This document shows, in pieces, positions 43,630-51,680 of a stretch of 64,000 nucleotides of DNA (position 1 is its first letter; the number at the start of each line of letters is the position of its first letter). Under the pieces are notes generated by a model. That model was not told the DNA's origin. It did not search any database and saw only the letters and a list, made by a program, of their open reading frames with translations. Origin of the DNA: Bifidobacterium merycicum DSM 6492 (GTDB taxonomy: Bacteria; Actinomycetota; Actinomycetes; Actinomycetales; Bifidobacteriaceae); contig NZ_FQTX01000003.1 of NCBI RefSeq assembly GCF_900129045.1, forward strand, positions 62,001 through 126,000, read 5' to 3'. Position numbers and translations under genes: made by a program.

Positions 43630-43830
43630 GGTACCTACACACCTCATTTTTAGGTAAAAAAATCAGTCATCTATGATGGCATCGCATAAGGACTTCCACC
43701 CCTCAATCAACCGATCTCGTCCAAAGCAAAGCTTTACGCGGGAATGGAACCGCGACGCCACGCCCACCGACCGTGCGGCATAATGGACACAACACTTCAA
43801 ACAGGCACACGCGAATCTAAGGAGAAGCAC

Positions 43831-44244
43831 ATGGCAAAGCGACTGTGGGTCGAGCGCAACAAGGATGGTTCCTGGGACGCCTTCAGCGAGGATGGGGCGC
43901 ATATCAAGTTCGGTAAGGGCCGTGGCCAGTTCACTCCGGGCGACCTGATGAAGATCGCCCTGGCCGGCTGCGCCGCACTGTCCAGCCAGTTCGCCGTCGA
44001 GCATACCCTCGGCGAGGGCAAGGGCGCGAAGATCGTCGTGGACGGCACCTACGACGCCGACAACGACGCGTACACGTCCTTCGAGGAGCAGGTGGAGATC
44101 GACGCCACCGATGCCGGTCTGAGCGATGAGGATGCCGACAAGCTGGCTGAGCGCATCACCCGCCATGTGGACAAGGCATGCACGGTCAAGCACACCTACG
44201 TGCAGGAGACCCCGGTGCGCATGAACGTCACCGTCAAGCACTGA
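43831..44244 (+). CDS. OsmC family protein
   Basis: 137 aa from the ATG at 43831 (AAGGAGAAGCAC). It has the OsmC/Ohr fold with a conserved Cys in ALAGCAALSSQFAV and another in DKACTVKHTY, the pair used by this family to reduce organic peroxides. It is shorter at the N-terminus than Ohr. It is convergent with the UspA gene. Confidence 0.85.
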   Translation: MAKRLWVERNKDGSWDAFSEDGAHIKFGKGRGQFTPGDLMKIALAGCAALSSQFAVEHTLGEGKGAKIVVDGTYDADNDAYTSFEEQVEIDATDAGLSDEDADKLAERITRHVDKACTVKHTYVQETPVRMNVTVKH

Positions 44245-44289
44245 ACCATACCGTCCGTTTCGCCGTCAGCAAGCGAAGCGCATACGACG

Positions 44290-44330
44290 AAAGCCGGTCG
44301 ATCCCGCAAACCACGGGACCGACCGGCTTT
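44290..44330. terminator. Bidirectional terminator between OsmC and UspA genes
   Basis: AAAGCCGGTCG (44290-44300) pairs with CGACCGGCTTT (44320-44330), with a further CCCG/CGGG inside and T-runs on both strands. Confidence 0.75.
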
Positions 44331-44374
44331 TATATACGCTATGGGCGCAATCCGCAGATCAGCGGATCAACGGG

Positions 44375-45409
44375 TCAGCGCTTGGGGTCGATGGTCTTCT
44401 CGATTTCGGTGACGACCTCGCTCGGCGCGGTGTCCACCGGAGCCTCCTCGACACCGGAGATGTCGCCCAACGGCTTCGGGGTGACGTCGGCCGGGGAGCT
44501 CGGAACGGTATCGAGACGGCTTTCCGCGGCCTCCACGTACTTGCGGGGCACCACGTACACCGGACTCACCGCGTGCTGCAGCAGACCCTGGCTGATGGAG
44601 CCGAGCAGCAGACCGGTGAAACCGCCACGGCCACGGGAACCGACGACCACGACATCATGGTTGTAGCTGGCTTCGGTCAGCGTGTGCACCGCGGCACCCG
44701 GCACGACACGGCAGTTGACGGACAGGTCGGGATACTTCTCCTGCAGCGGGGCCACACGGGTCTGCAGATCATCCATGTAGGAGTCGTAGACGCTGTCGTC
44801 GGAAGCCGCGCCCTTGACTTCGGGGACAGCCGAGATGACGTCGAGCTCGGCGTTCCAGGAAGCTGCGAAGTCGGCCGCGATCTGCAGGGCCTTGATGCCC
44901 CACTTGGATTCGTCGGCGCCGACGGCGACCTTGGTGATGGTGTTGTTCAAGTGCATGAGGTTGCCATCATCGTCGGTGTAGGGCACCACGATGATCGGGC
45001 AGTACGCGTATGCGGGCAGGCTGGAGGACGTGGTGCCGAGCAGACGCTCCGCGAGGCCGCCCTTGCCACGGTTGCCGATGACGATGAGGTTGTAGTTGCG
45101 GGACAGTTCCACGAATACGGACGCGGGGTCACCGGTGACGATGAGCGTGGTGGCCTCGACGCCCTGCTCGTCGGCGATGGCCTTGGCCTTGGATAGGATC
45201 TCCTGCGCATCGGCGTGCGCGGCATTGTCATCACCCATCGCGGTGTAGGTGGCGTCGAAGCTCACCGCCGCATAGCTGGGAAGGGAATAAGCACAGACGA
45301 TCTGCAGGGTAAGACCCGCATGCTTGGCATAATTTGCTGCCCACCACGTGGCCTTGTAGCTGGCGTTCGAACCATCCACACCAACAAGAACGGCCTTGTC
45401 GTTGATCAT
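44375..45409 (-). CDS. Universal stress protein with two UspA domains
   Basis: 344 aa from the ATG at 45409 (AAGGAGGTCGCC). Two tandem UspA domains (about 5-150 and 160-300) each carry the ATP loop: VIGNRGKGGLAERLLGTTSS and VVGSRGRGGFTGLLLGSISQ. An acidic 40-residue C-terminal tail (SSPADVTPKPLGD) follows. Tandem Usps bind ATP and help stress survival; no partner is evident nearby. Confidence 0.93.
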   Translation of the reverse strand: MINDKAVLVGVDGSNASYKATWWAANYAKHAGLTLQIVCAYSLPSYAAVSFDATYTAMGDDNAAHADAQEILSKAKAIADEQGVEATTLIVTGDPASVFVELSRNYNLIVIGNRGKGGLAERLLGTTSSSLPAYAYCPIIVVPYTDDDGNLMHLNNTITKVAVGADESKWGIKALQIAADFAASWNAELDVISAVPEVKGAASDDSVYDSYMDDLQTRVAPLQEKYPDLSVNCRVVPGAAVHTLTEASYNHDVVVVGSRGRGGFTGLLLGSISQGLLQHAVSPVYVVPRKYVEAAESRLDTVPSSPADVTPKPLGDISGVEEAPVDTAPSEVVTEIEKTIDPKR

Positions 45410-45585
45410 GGCGACCTCCTTGAGATTGCTGACGGCACCGCTGTGAGCCGTCACTACAGTCAAGAATAACGCAGATTTTCGTAAAACATTGGAAATGCAA
45501 CGGAATCACGGCGGTTCGCGCGTATCGGCGGCATGTCGAAAACCCGACAACGGCGATTCGTTTGCGGAAAATACGCCAGGAAAAC

Positions 45586-45619
45586 GAAAGGGACGCACCC
45601 CGAGGGGCACGTCCCTTTC
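45586..45619 (-). terminator. Terminator after the NlpC/P60 gene
   Basis: GAAAGGGACG (45586-45595) pairs with CGTCCCTTTC (45610-45619), with an inner CCCC/GGGG. It sits 22 bases beyond the stop. Confidence 0.75.
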
Positions 45620-45640
45620 AACCAAGTATCGATGAATCGA

Positions 45641-46405
45641 TCACAGCAGTCGGCGGATCGAATAGCTACCGGTGTACGCCCATGCGACCGGGGTGATCTG
45701 CGTACCCTGGCTCGGGTTCAGCGCGTTCACCACCATGCCGTTGCCGACGTAGATGCCGGCGTGCATGCTGTTGGCGATGATATCGCCGGGCTGGGCTTCG
45801 GCGAGCGACGGCACCGCGGTGCCGTAACCGGCCTGGGCGCCGGAGCTGTGCGGCAGGGAGATACCGAACTGGGCGAACACGTACATGACGAAGCCGGAGC
45901 AATCCCAGCCGCTGGTGGTGGAGCCACCCCACACATACGGTACCTTGCCCACAAACTGTTCGGCGTAGGAGACCAGCGCCGCGGCGGTTTTGCTGTCCGG
46001 CGGGTTCACGGCGATCGCCGAACCGGACGTACCGGTGGAAGAGGAGTCAAGCGCGGCGCGGGATGCGGAACGGGATGCCGCGGCAGCCTGCTGCTGTTGC
46101 AGCTGGGCACGGGCCTCGGCTTCCTGACGCTCCTGCTCGGCACGGGCTTCGGCGTCCTTTTCTGCCTGCGACTTGGTCTTCGGCACATCGAGCGACTCGA
46201 TGCCGCCCCAATTGCCACTGACGTCGGTGGACACGGATTCCTTGAGAACATTCTTGCGAGCAACCGAGGTCTTGGGGAAGGAACGCTCGGATGCGACCAC
46301 GCCTGCCTGGTCGGCTGCGGTGGCTGCCGGGGCCGCGGCCACGAGCGTGGCGCAGACGGCGAGGGCGGCGACGAACATTGACACGGTTTGCTTTACTGTC
46401 TTCAT
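45641..46405 (-). CDS. Secreted NlpC/P60 peptidoglycan hydrolase
   Basis: 254 aa from the ATG at 46405 (AGGAAAGCG upstream); the longer in-frame extension to 46909 overlaps the CHAP gene. The signal peptide MKTVKQTVSMFVAALAVCAT ends at about residue 31 (ATAA/DQ). A Gln/Ala-rich coiled-coil-like linker (AEARAQLQQQQAAAASRSAS) precedes the NlpC/P60 domain with the catalytic Cys in GWDCSGFVMYVF and the His in SMHAGIYVGNG. It cleaves stem peptides of peptidoglycan. It lies downstream of the CHAP gene, with a 154-base gap. Confidence 0.94.
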   Translation of the reverse strand: MKTVKQTVSMFVAALAVCATLVAAAPAATAADQAGVVASERSFPKTSVARKNVLKESVSTDVSGNWGGIESLDVPKTKSQAEKDAEARAEQERQEAEARAQLQQQQAAAASRSASRAALDSSSTGTSGSAIAVNPPDSKTAAALVSYAEQFVGKVPYVWGGSTTSGWDCSGFVMYVFAQFGISLPHSSGAQAGYGTAVPSLAEAQPGDIIANSMHAGIYVGNGMVVNALNPSQGTQITPVAWAYTGSYSIRRLL

Positions 46406-46559
46406 CGCTTTCCTACAATACCAGCGAGGGTTTCCTGTTGATAATGAACAAAGCCATGCGCTTCGCTGTAAATAGCGCGACACGCCGTGGAAAAAAGCGG
46501 TCATGACGACCTGTGATGTCGACAATCGCAACGGGTTGACGGCGATTGCGCCGAACGAA

Positions 46560-47471
46560 TCAGTAATGAATGTATTCGAAATCGGAAACGTTGTGATACG
46601 TCTTCGAATAGGTCTTGCCCTGCATGACGGAACCACACTCAGACGTGGTGATGGAACCATCCGCATTGATCTTCTCGACGATCGCAACATGGCCGTAGGT
46701 GCTGTCCGATCCCTCCTGACCGGCTCGGAACACCATGATGTCGCCGACATGGCGAGGCGTGGTATCCACCCAGTAGCCGAGCGAACGCGCCGAGGACGCC
46801 CACTGGGAACCATTGCCCATATAGGAGCCGACCGGCAGGCCAAGCTGGTGACGGCGGACATACACCCACCACGTGCACTGGCTGAATTCGTAGGCGTTGC
46901 CGGAATCACCGGTGTCGTGGTTCGGGTTGAACCCTGCCGGGAGCAGGTCGCCGTCCTGATCCATCAGTTTGGCCACGTTCTCGTTGTTCGCCAACGAGCG
47001 GGACATCTGCTTCACATCGAGGTCGGCATTGTCGCCCAAGGACCACGTGCCCTCATTGGTGGACTGCTGGGTCTCGTCGGACGCGATGGCATCACGCACG
47101 CCGGAACGGGAGGCGGCCGCCTTCACGCTATGAATCTGAGTGGTGGTGAATTCCGCCTCGCTGGCCACAGGCAACCCACGTTCGGGTCCGGTCAGGCTGA
47201 TGGCGGTGGCCGCGGTGCCGACCAAAGCGGCGAGCGACGCGGAGCCGAGAAGAAGATTACGACGTTCGGCGGCACGGGCCGCCTCACGCATGGAACGCCT
47301 GGTTTGGGGCACGAGTTCGTTGAGCTTTTCGGCGACAGCGGGTTCAAGCCCAAGAACCGCACCGTTGCCTTCTATCCTCAGTGCTGCATGGCTCAGCCTG
47401 CTCGAACGGGCACCGCGCAGCAAGTCGAGCGGGGTGCCGGTCCTGGCCGATTTCGGCGCAGCATGCCTCAT
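46560..47471 (-). CDS. CHAP-domain cell-wall amidase/peptidase
   Basis: 303 aa, with ATG at 47471 preceded by AAGGAGTGATTTTTT. A cytoplasmic N-terminus of about 70 residues, one membrane helix (LLLGSASLAALVGTAATAIS) and a C-terminal CHAP domain are seen, with the Cys in YEFSQCTWWVYVRRHQLG, the His in GHVAIVEKINADG and an acidic partner near the end. Such enzymes cut peptidoglycan cross-bridges or stems at division. It is transcribed in the same direction as the NlpC gene. Confidence 0.93.
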   Translation of the reverse strand: MRHAAPKSARTGTPLDLLRGARSSRLSHAALRIEGNGAVLGLEPAVAEKLNELVPQTRRSMREAARAAERRNLLLGSASLAALVGTAATAISLTGPERGLPVASEAEFTTTQIHSVKAAASRSGVRDAIASDETQQSTNEGTWSLGDNADLDVKQMSRSLANNENVAKLMDQDGDLLPAGFNPNHDTGDSGNAYEFSQCTWWVYVRRHQLGLPVGSYMGNGSQWASSARSLGYWVDTTPRHVGDIMVFRAGQEGSDSTYGHVAIVEKINADGSITTSECGSVMQGKTYSKTYHNVSDFEYIHY

Positions 47472-47509
47472 AAAAAATCACTCCTTAACCATGGTCGTGA
47501 AGCGCACCA

Positions 47510-47569
47510 GCACGATGGTCGCGCCTCATTTTCCACATTCAACTGTACAAGCCGGCATGACCATCGTGC
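47510..47569 (-). promoter_or_regulatory. Promoter of the CHAP gene flanked by an 11-base inverted repeat
   Basis: On the minus strand TACAGT (47547-47542) stands 18 bases after TTGCAC. The perfect inverted repeat GCACGATGGTC (47510-47520) / GACCATCGTGC (47559-47569) brackets the -10 with a 38-base spacer, and its right arm overlaps the -35. It could bind a regulator on both sides of the promoter. Confidence 0.5.
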
Positions 47570-47703
47570 AACGTCCCACCGGTAGGGGGCACCCCCGAAA
47601 CAGGCCAGCCGATAGCCGCAAACCCCGTCATAGGGCGTCCGGGAGCATTGCGGAGCGCACGGGGGAATCCGCCCCATCCGCCCTGGTGGCTAGGGTTGTT
47701 GCC

Positions 47704-48846
47704 ATGGCCAATACAGTGAAGATTCCTACCGATATGCTGCCCGAAGACGGTCGTTTCGGCTCCGGGCCCAGCAAAATACGTCCAGAACAGATCGCCGCGC
47801 TCGACGATGGCGCGACCAACCTGCTGGGCACATCCCACCGTCAGACACCGGTGCGTCAACTTGTGGGTTCCATCCGCGAAGGACTCGCATCCTTCTTCAA
47901 CGTGCCCGACGGCTACGAAATCGCGCTCGGCAACGGCGGCGCAAGCTGCTTCTGGGAGATCGCTTGCGCGTCCCTGATCACCCGTCAGGCGGCCTTCGGC
48001 ACCTACGGTTCGTTCAGCGCCAAATTCGCCAAATCCGCGGCCAAGGCGCCGTTCCTTGAGGATCCGGTGATCTACGAAGGCGAACCCGGCACCTATCGCC
48101 TGCCGGAATTGACCGAATACGTGGACACCTACTGCTGGGCGCACAACGAGACCTCCACCGGCGTGGCGGCCCCCGTGCGCAGGATCGAGGGAAGCGTGGA
48201 GCAGGGTGCGTTGACCCTCATCGACGCCACCTCCGCCGCGGGCGCGCTGCCGGTCGATATCAGCCAGACCGACGCTTACTATTTCTCCCCGCAGAAGGCG
48301 TTCGGCGCGGACGGCGGCCTGTGGGTCGCGGTCCTCTCCCCCGCCGCCGTGGAACGTGCGAGCCGTGTGGAAGCCAACGTGAACCTGCCCGGCGCAAGCC
48401 GCTGGGTTCCGCCGTTCCTGTCGTTGACGAGCGCATTGGAGAACTCCCGCAAGGATCAGACGCTCAACACGCCTTCCGTGGCGACCCTCATCATGATGGA
48501 GAACCAGGTGCGCTGGCTGAACGACAATGGCGGCATGGCATGGGCCACCGCACGTTGCGCCAAATCCGCCTCCACGCTGTATGCATGGGCCGAGGCCAGC
48601 GAATACGCCAAGCCGTTCGTCTCCGATGAGGATGCGCGTTCGCACGCCGTGGTCACCATCGATCTGGACGAGTCGATCAACGCGGGTCAGATGATCTCCA
48701 TCCTGCGCGAGAACGGCATCGTCGACACGGCCGGATACCGCAAGCTCGGCCGCAACCAGCTGCGCATCGGCGTGTTCCCGTCGGTCGAGCCCTCCGATGT
48801 GCTGGCGCTCACCCGCTGCATCGATTATGTGGCGGAACGGATGTAA
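47704..48846 (+). CDS. serC: Phosphoserine aminotransferase
   Basis: 380 aa from the ATG at 47704; a TAGGGT -10-like box ends 9 bases before it, so the mRNA may be leaderless. It is a PLP enzyme of the serine and pyridoxal pathways. Recognisable parts are FGSGPSKIRPEQI, ALGNGGASCFWEIAC (phosphate-binding turn), the Lys that binds PLP in FSPQKAFGADGGLW, and NQLRIGVFPSVEPSDV. This is the actinobacterial-type SerC. The DUF2530 gene begins 10 bases later. Confidence 0.94.
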   Translation: MANTVKIPTDMLPEDGRFGSGPSKIRPEQIAALDDGATNLLGTSHRQTPVRQLVGSIREGLASFFNVPDGYEIALGNGGASCFWEIACASLITRQAAFGTYGSFSAKFAKSAAKAPFLEDPVIYEGEPGTYRLPELTEYVDTYCWAHNETSTGVAAPVRRIEGSVEQGALTLIDATSAAGALPVDISQTDAYYFSPQKAFGADGGLWVAVLSPAAVERASRVEANVNLPGASRWVPPFLSLTSALENSRKDQTLNTPSVATLIMMENQVRWLNDNGGMAWATARCAKSASTLYAWAEASEYAKPFVSDEDARSHAVVTIDLDESINAGQMISILRENGIVDTAGYRKLGRNQLRIGVFPSVEPSDVLALTRCIDYVAERM

Positions 48847-48856
48847 GCTACTCCCT

Positions 48857-49111
48857 ATGAAGTTTGCTCCGATCGTTGATCCGGCCGCGCGTAAACCGGC
48901 TCCCAAGCCCGTGCGCGTGGACCTGCGCATCGTATTCTCGTTGGGCACCGGATTGTGGGCCGTCGCACTGATCGTCAGCATCGTGCTGGGCGTGATGGGA
49001 TTCGAAGTGACGGAAGCCTGCATCGTGTGCGTTTCCGGCGTGATCATCGGGTTGCTGCTCCTTGTCTGGGAGCATTTCGACCGTTGGGATTATCGCCGAC
49101 TCGGCCAATAG
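48857..49111 (+). CDS. DUF2530-like small membrane protein
   Basis: 84 aa from the ATG at 48857, just after serC. It has two hydrophobic helices (GTGLWAVALIVSIVLGVMGF and ACIVCVSGVIIGLLLLVWEH) and ends in DRWDYRRLGQ, resembling actinobacterial DUF2530. The role is unknown. Probably co-transcribed with serC. Confidence 0.75.
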   Translation: MKFAPIVDPAARKPAPKPVRVDLRIVFSLGTGLWAVALIVSIVLGVMGFEVTEACIVCVSGVIIGLLLLVWEHFDRWDYRRLGQ

Positions 49112-49130
49112 GATGCGCCCCAAGCATGAA

Positions 49131-49163
49131 CGTCCCCCATGGAAAACCATGGGGGACGTTTTT
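49131..49163 (+). terminator. Terminator after the serC-DUF2530 unit
   Basis: CGTCCCCCATGG (49131-49142), AAAA, CCATGGGGGACG (49147-49158), then TTTTT. It is a textbook intrinsic terminator. Confidence 0.9.
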
Positions 49164-49231
49164 CGTTGCGTTTCGCCGCGCCTCAGGCCGGCACTCGTTC
49201 CGCCGCTCCGCCTGCAGCGCGATCAGCGCGG

Positions 49232-50509
49232 TCAGCGAGCGCGCGGCAGCGTCAAGGTGAAGGTGCTGCCATGACCCGGCACGGACCATACGCTCGCCGC
49301 GCCATGATGGGTGAGCGCCACGTGTTTGACGATGGCCAGGCCGAGGCCCACACCATCAACGCTGCGCCCCGACTGGTCGGAGCCGCGGTAGAAGCGTTCG
49401 AAGATGCGCGACTGCTCCTCTTTCGGGATGCCTTTGCCCTGGTCGAGCACGCGGATCAGCACATCCTCCCCGCTGTCGCCCGGTTCGGCGGAAACGCCGA
49501 CGTATCCGCCGCGCGGCGAATATTGAACCGCGTTCTCCAGCAGTTTGGTCAATGCGGTTCTGATCTGCGAGACATCACCGTTGATGGTCAGGGAACGGTC
49601 GCCTTCGACATGCACGCGGACACCGGATTCACGTATCGCGTCGCCCATGGATTCCACCACGTCGTCGATCTGTTCCATCACGTTGATACGGTTCGCCGCG
49701 CTGGGCACGATGGGCTCCTGGGCTTTGATGAGCAGCAGCAGGTCGGCGACCATATGGTTCAGGTGGACGCTGGCGGTGCGCACCTCATGGGCGGTGGCAT
49801 GGACGCGTTGGATGTCGAGATCGTCGTGTTCGAGCTCGTCGGCGAGCTTGTTCAACGCCTCGGTGGGTTTGAGCAGCTGTTCGGACACGTTGACGATGAA
49901 CGAGTCGCGTATCTGGTTGAAGCGCACGCCTTCGCTCACATCGTCCAGCAACACCACCACATAACGGGAGTCCACACGCCCGATGGTGACGTTCAACCAG
50001 TTCGGTCGCTGCACGCCGTACGCGCCCGCGCCGTGCTCATAGTCACGATCGCGTTCGGACGGCTCGGCACTCGATTCGAAACGTGTGGCCGTGACCGTCT
50101 GAATGTCGAACAATCGCCGCCCGCCGTGCTCCCTGACGTCATGGACCGTTTCGAGTACCTTCGCGTTCACGATGCGATCGTCCTGCATGATGCCCAGACG
50201 GTAGGCCTCGGGATTCGCGTTGATCACCTCGTCGTCATCCCCCACGACCAGAGACGCGCTTTGCAGGATGGACAGCAGACCGAACGTCGACTGGTCGAGA
50301 TCGGCGTCATCCTCGGCTTCCGCACGGCGACGCCGGACCCTGTGCAGACGTTCACTCACCCATTCCATGAAGGAGACGCCGCCCAGCCATCGTTCGATCA
50401 ACGGCTCGATCCAACCGAGCAACGTGGTGCCCAACAGCACGATAATGCAGAACCCCACAATCGCGAACACGGCGAATACGATCAGCGAGGGAACAGGAGA
50501 ATCTGACAT
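49232..50509 (-). CDS. SenX3/PhoR-like sensor kinase homologue without the phospho-accepting His
   Basis: 425 aa from the ATG at 50509; an AACAAT -10-like box just upstream suggests a leaderless mRNA. It has one membrane helix (PSLIVFAVFAIVGFCIIVLL), a PAS-like region (about 60-200) and a HisKA-like dimer helix followed by the ATPase domain with N box LTKLLENAVQYSPRGG, G1 DQGKGIPKEEQSRIF and G2 GVGLGLAIVKHV. In the H box, where NVSHELRTP is expected, it reads NVSEQLLKP: the phospho-accepting His is Glu. It is divergent from phoU, as phoR is in other actinobacteria, but no response regulator gene adjoins. Confidence 0.88.
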   Translation of the reverse strand: MSDSPVPSLIVFAVFAIVGFCIIVLLGTTLLGWIEPLIERWLGGVSFMEWVSERLHRVRRRRAEAEDDADLDQSTFGLLSILQSASLVVGDDDEVINANPEAYRLGIMQDDRIVNAKVLETVHDVREHGGRRLFDIQTVTATRFESSAEPSERDRDYEHGAGAYGVQRPNWLNVTIGRVDSRYVVVLLDDVSEGVRFNQIRDSFIVNVSEQLLKPTEALNKLADELEHDDLDIQRVHATAHEVRTASVHLNHMVADLLLLIKAQEPIVPSAANRINVMEQIDDVVESMGDAIRESGVRVHVEGDRSLTINGDVSQIRTALTKLLENAVQYSPRGGYVGVSAEPGDSGEDVLIRVLDQGKGIPKEEQSRIFERFYRGSDQSGRSVDGVGLGLAIVKHVALTHHGAASVWSVPGHGSTFTLTLPRAR

Positions 50510-50733
50510 ACGCCCATTGTTCCACACGGGCGCTGCGGGAGCCGCGCAACACACGAGACGCGAGACGAATCGACCCCGAACATGAACGCAAGGTGAACAT
50601 CGAGTTGAATTCCGCGACAACTTCAGGTTGCGATTACGTGTCACCTCTCGTCTGCGGGCGGTACAGCGAATAGACTGGTGCAAGGTTGCACACAATATCG
50701 CACACAGCATGACATGAAAGGCTGAACAAACCA

Positions 50734-51414
50734 ATGCGCGTTATTTTCAACGAAGAGATGAAGGCCGTCGCCGACGACCTTGACCACATGGCACAAAGCG
50801 TGCGCAAAGCCATCCGCGGCGCCGGCGAGGCGTTGCTCGAATCCAACGTCGAAGCCGCCCAGGCCGTCATCGACGGCGACGCCGAACTCGACGCGCTGCA
50901 GGAAAGCGTCGTCGACCAGTGCGTGAAACTGCTGGCCAAGCAGAACCCCGTGGCCACCGATCTGCGCGTCGTGGTCTCCACCATGCGTCTGGCCATCACC
51001 TTCGAACGCATGGGCGATCTGGCCAAGCATGTGGCCGAGGCGTCCCGCCGCGCATACCCTGCTTCCCCGCTGCCCGAGGAGGCGAAGGAATCCTTCACCA
51101 AGATGCAGGAGTTCCTTGACGAGACCAGCGACAACCTGGTCGCCATGCTGGCCGACCGCGACGCCAAAACCGCGGAACGCATCATCCTGGAAGACGACAA
51201 GCTCGACGCCCTGCACCAGCAGACCTTCGACCTGGCGCTGAACGAGGATGTGGAGATGACCCGCCAGCAGATCATCGATCTCGTGCTGCTTGGTCGTTTC
51301 CTCGAGCGTCTCGGCGATCACGCCGTTTCCGCAGCGCGCCAGGTGGTGTTCATCGTCTCCGGCTTCGACCCCTCCAAAACCCCCGGTCCCGACAAGGAAG
51401 GCATGACCGAGTAA
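50734..51414 (+). CDS. phoU: Phosphate transport system regulator PhoU
   Basis: 226 aa, with ATG at 50734 after AAAGGCTGAACAAACC. Two three-helix PhoU repeats carry the metal-binding motifs DLRVVVSTMRLAITFERMGD and LGRFLERLGDHAVSAARQV. PhoU restrains phosphate uptake and the phosphate-starvation response through the PstSCAB transporter and the PhoR-type kinase. The pst genes are not in this window. It is divergent from the His-less kinase gene, sharing a 224-base intergenic region. Confidence 0.95.
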   Translation: MRVIFNEEMKAVADDLDHMAQSVRKAIRGAGEALLESNVEAAQAVIDGDAELDALQESVVDQCVKLLAKQNPVATDLRVVVSTMRLAITFERMGDLAKHVAEASRRAYPASPLPEEAKESFTKMQEFLDETSDNLVAMLADRDAKTAERIILEDDKLDALHQQTFDLALNEDVEMTRQQIIDLVLLGRFLERLGDHAVSAARQVVFIVSGFDPSKTPGPDKEGMTE

Positions 51415-51452
51415 CGGTACGCGCCTTCGTCCGCTGATCGACGGCACCGACA

Positions 51453-51488
51453 GACGGCCCCGAGCAGGTAATCCCGCTCGGGGCCGTC
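51453..51488 (+). terminator. Terminator after phoU
   Basis: GACGGCCCCGAGC (51453-51465) pairs perfectly with GCTCGGGGCCGTC (51476-51488). The T-run is weak. Confidence 0.65.
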
Positions 51489-51680
51489 GGCGTACATAAG
51501 CGCGTATCCTCCCGCCACGCCCACGCCCGGAAACACGATTCCGAAACACGCTGACGAAGCATGCTGACAATCCGGCCGAAATGCACGAAAACTGAACAGA
51601 TCCGCTGTTCTGTTCATGGTGCGGCCCGCCGCCAACGCGAATAATGGGCTGCATTCGAAGCGTTTCCAAAGGAGGAGACC

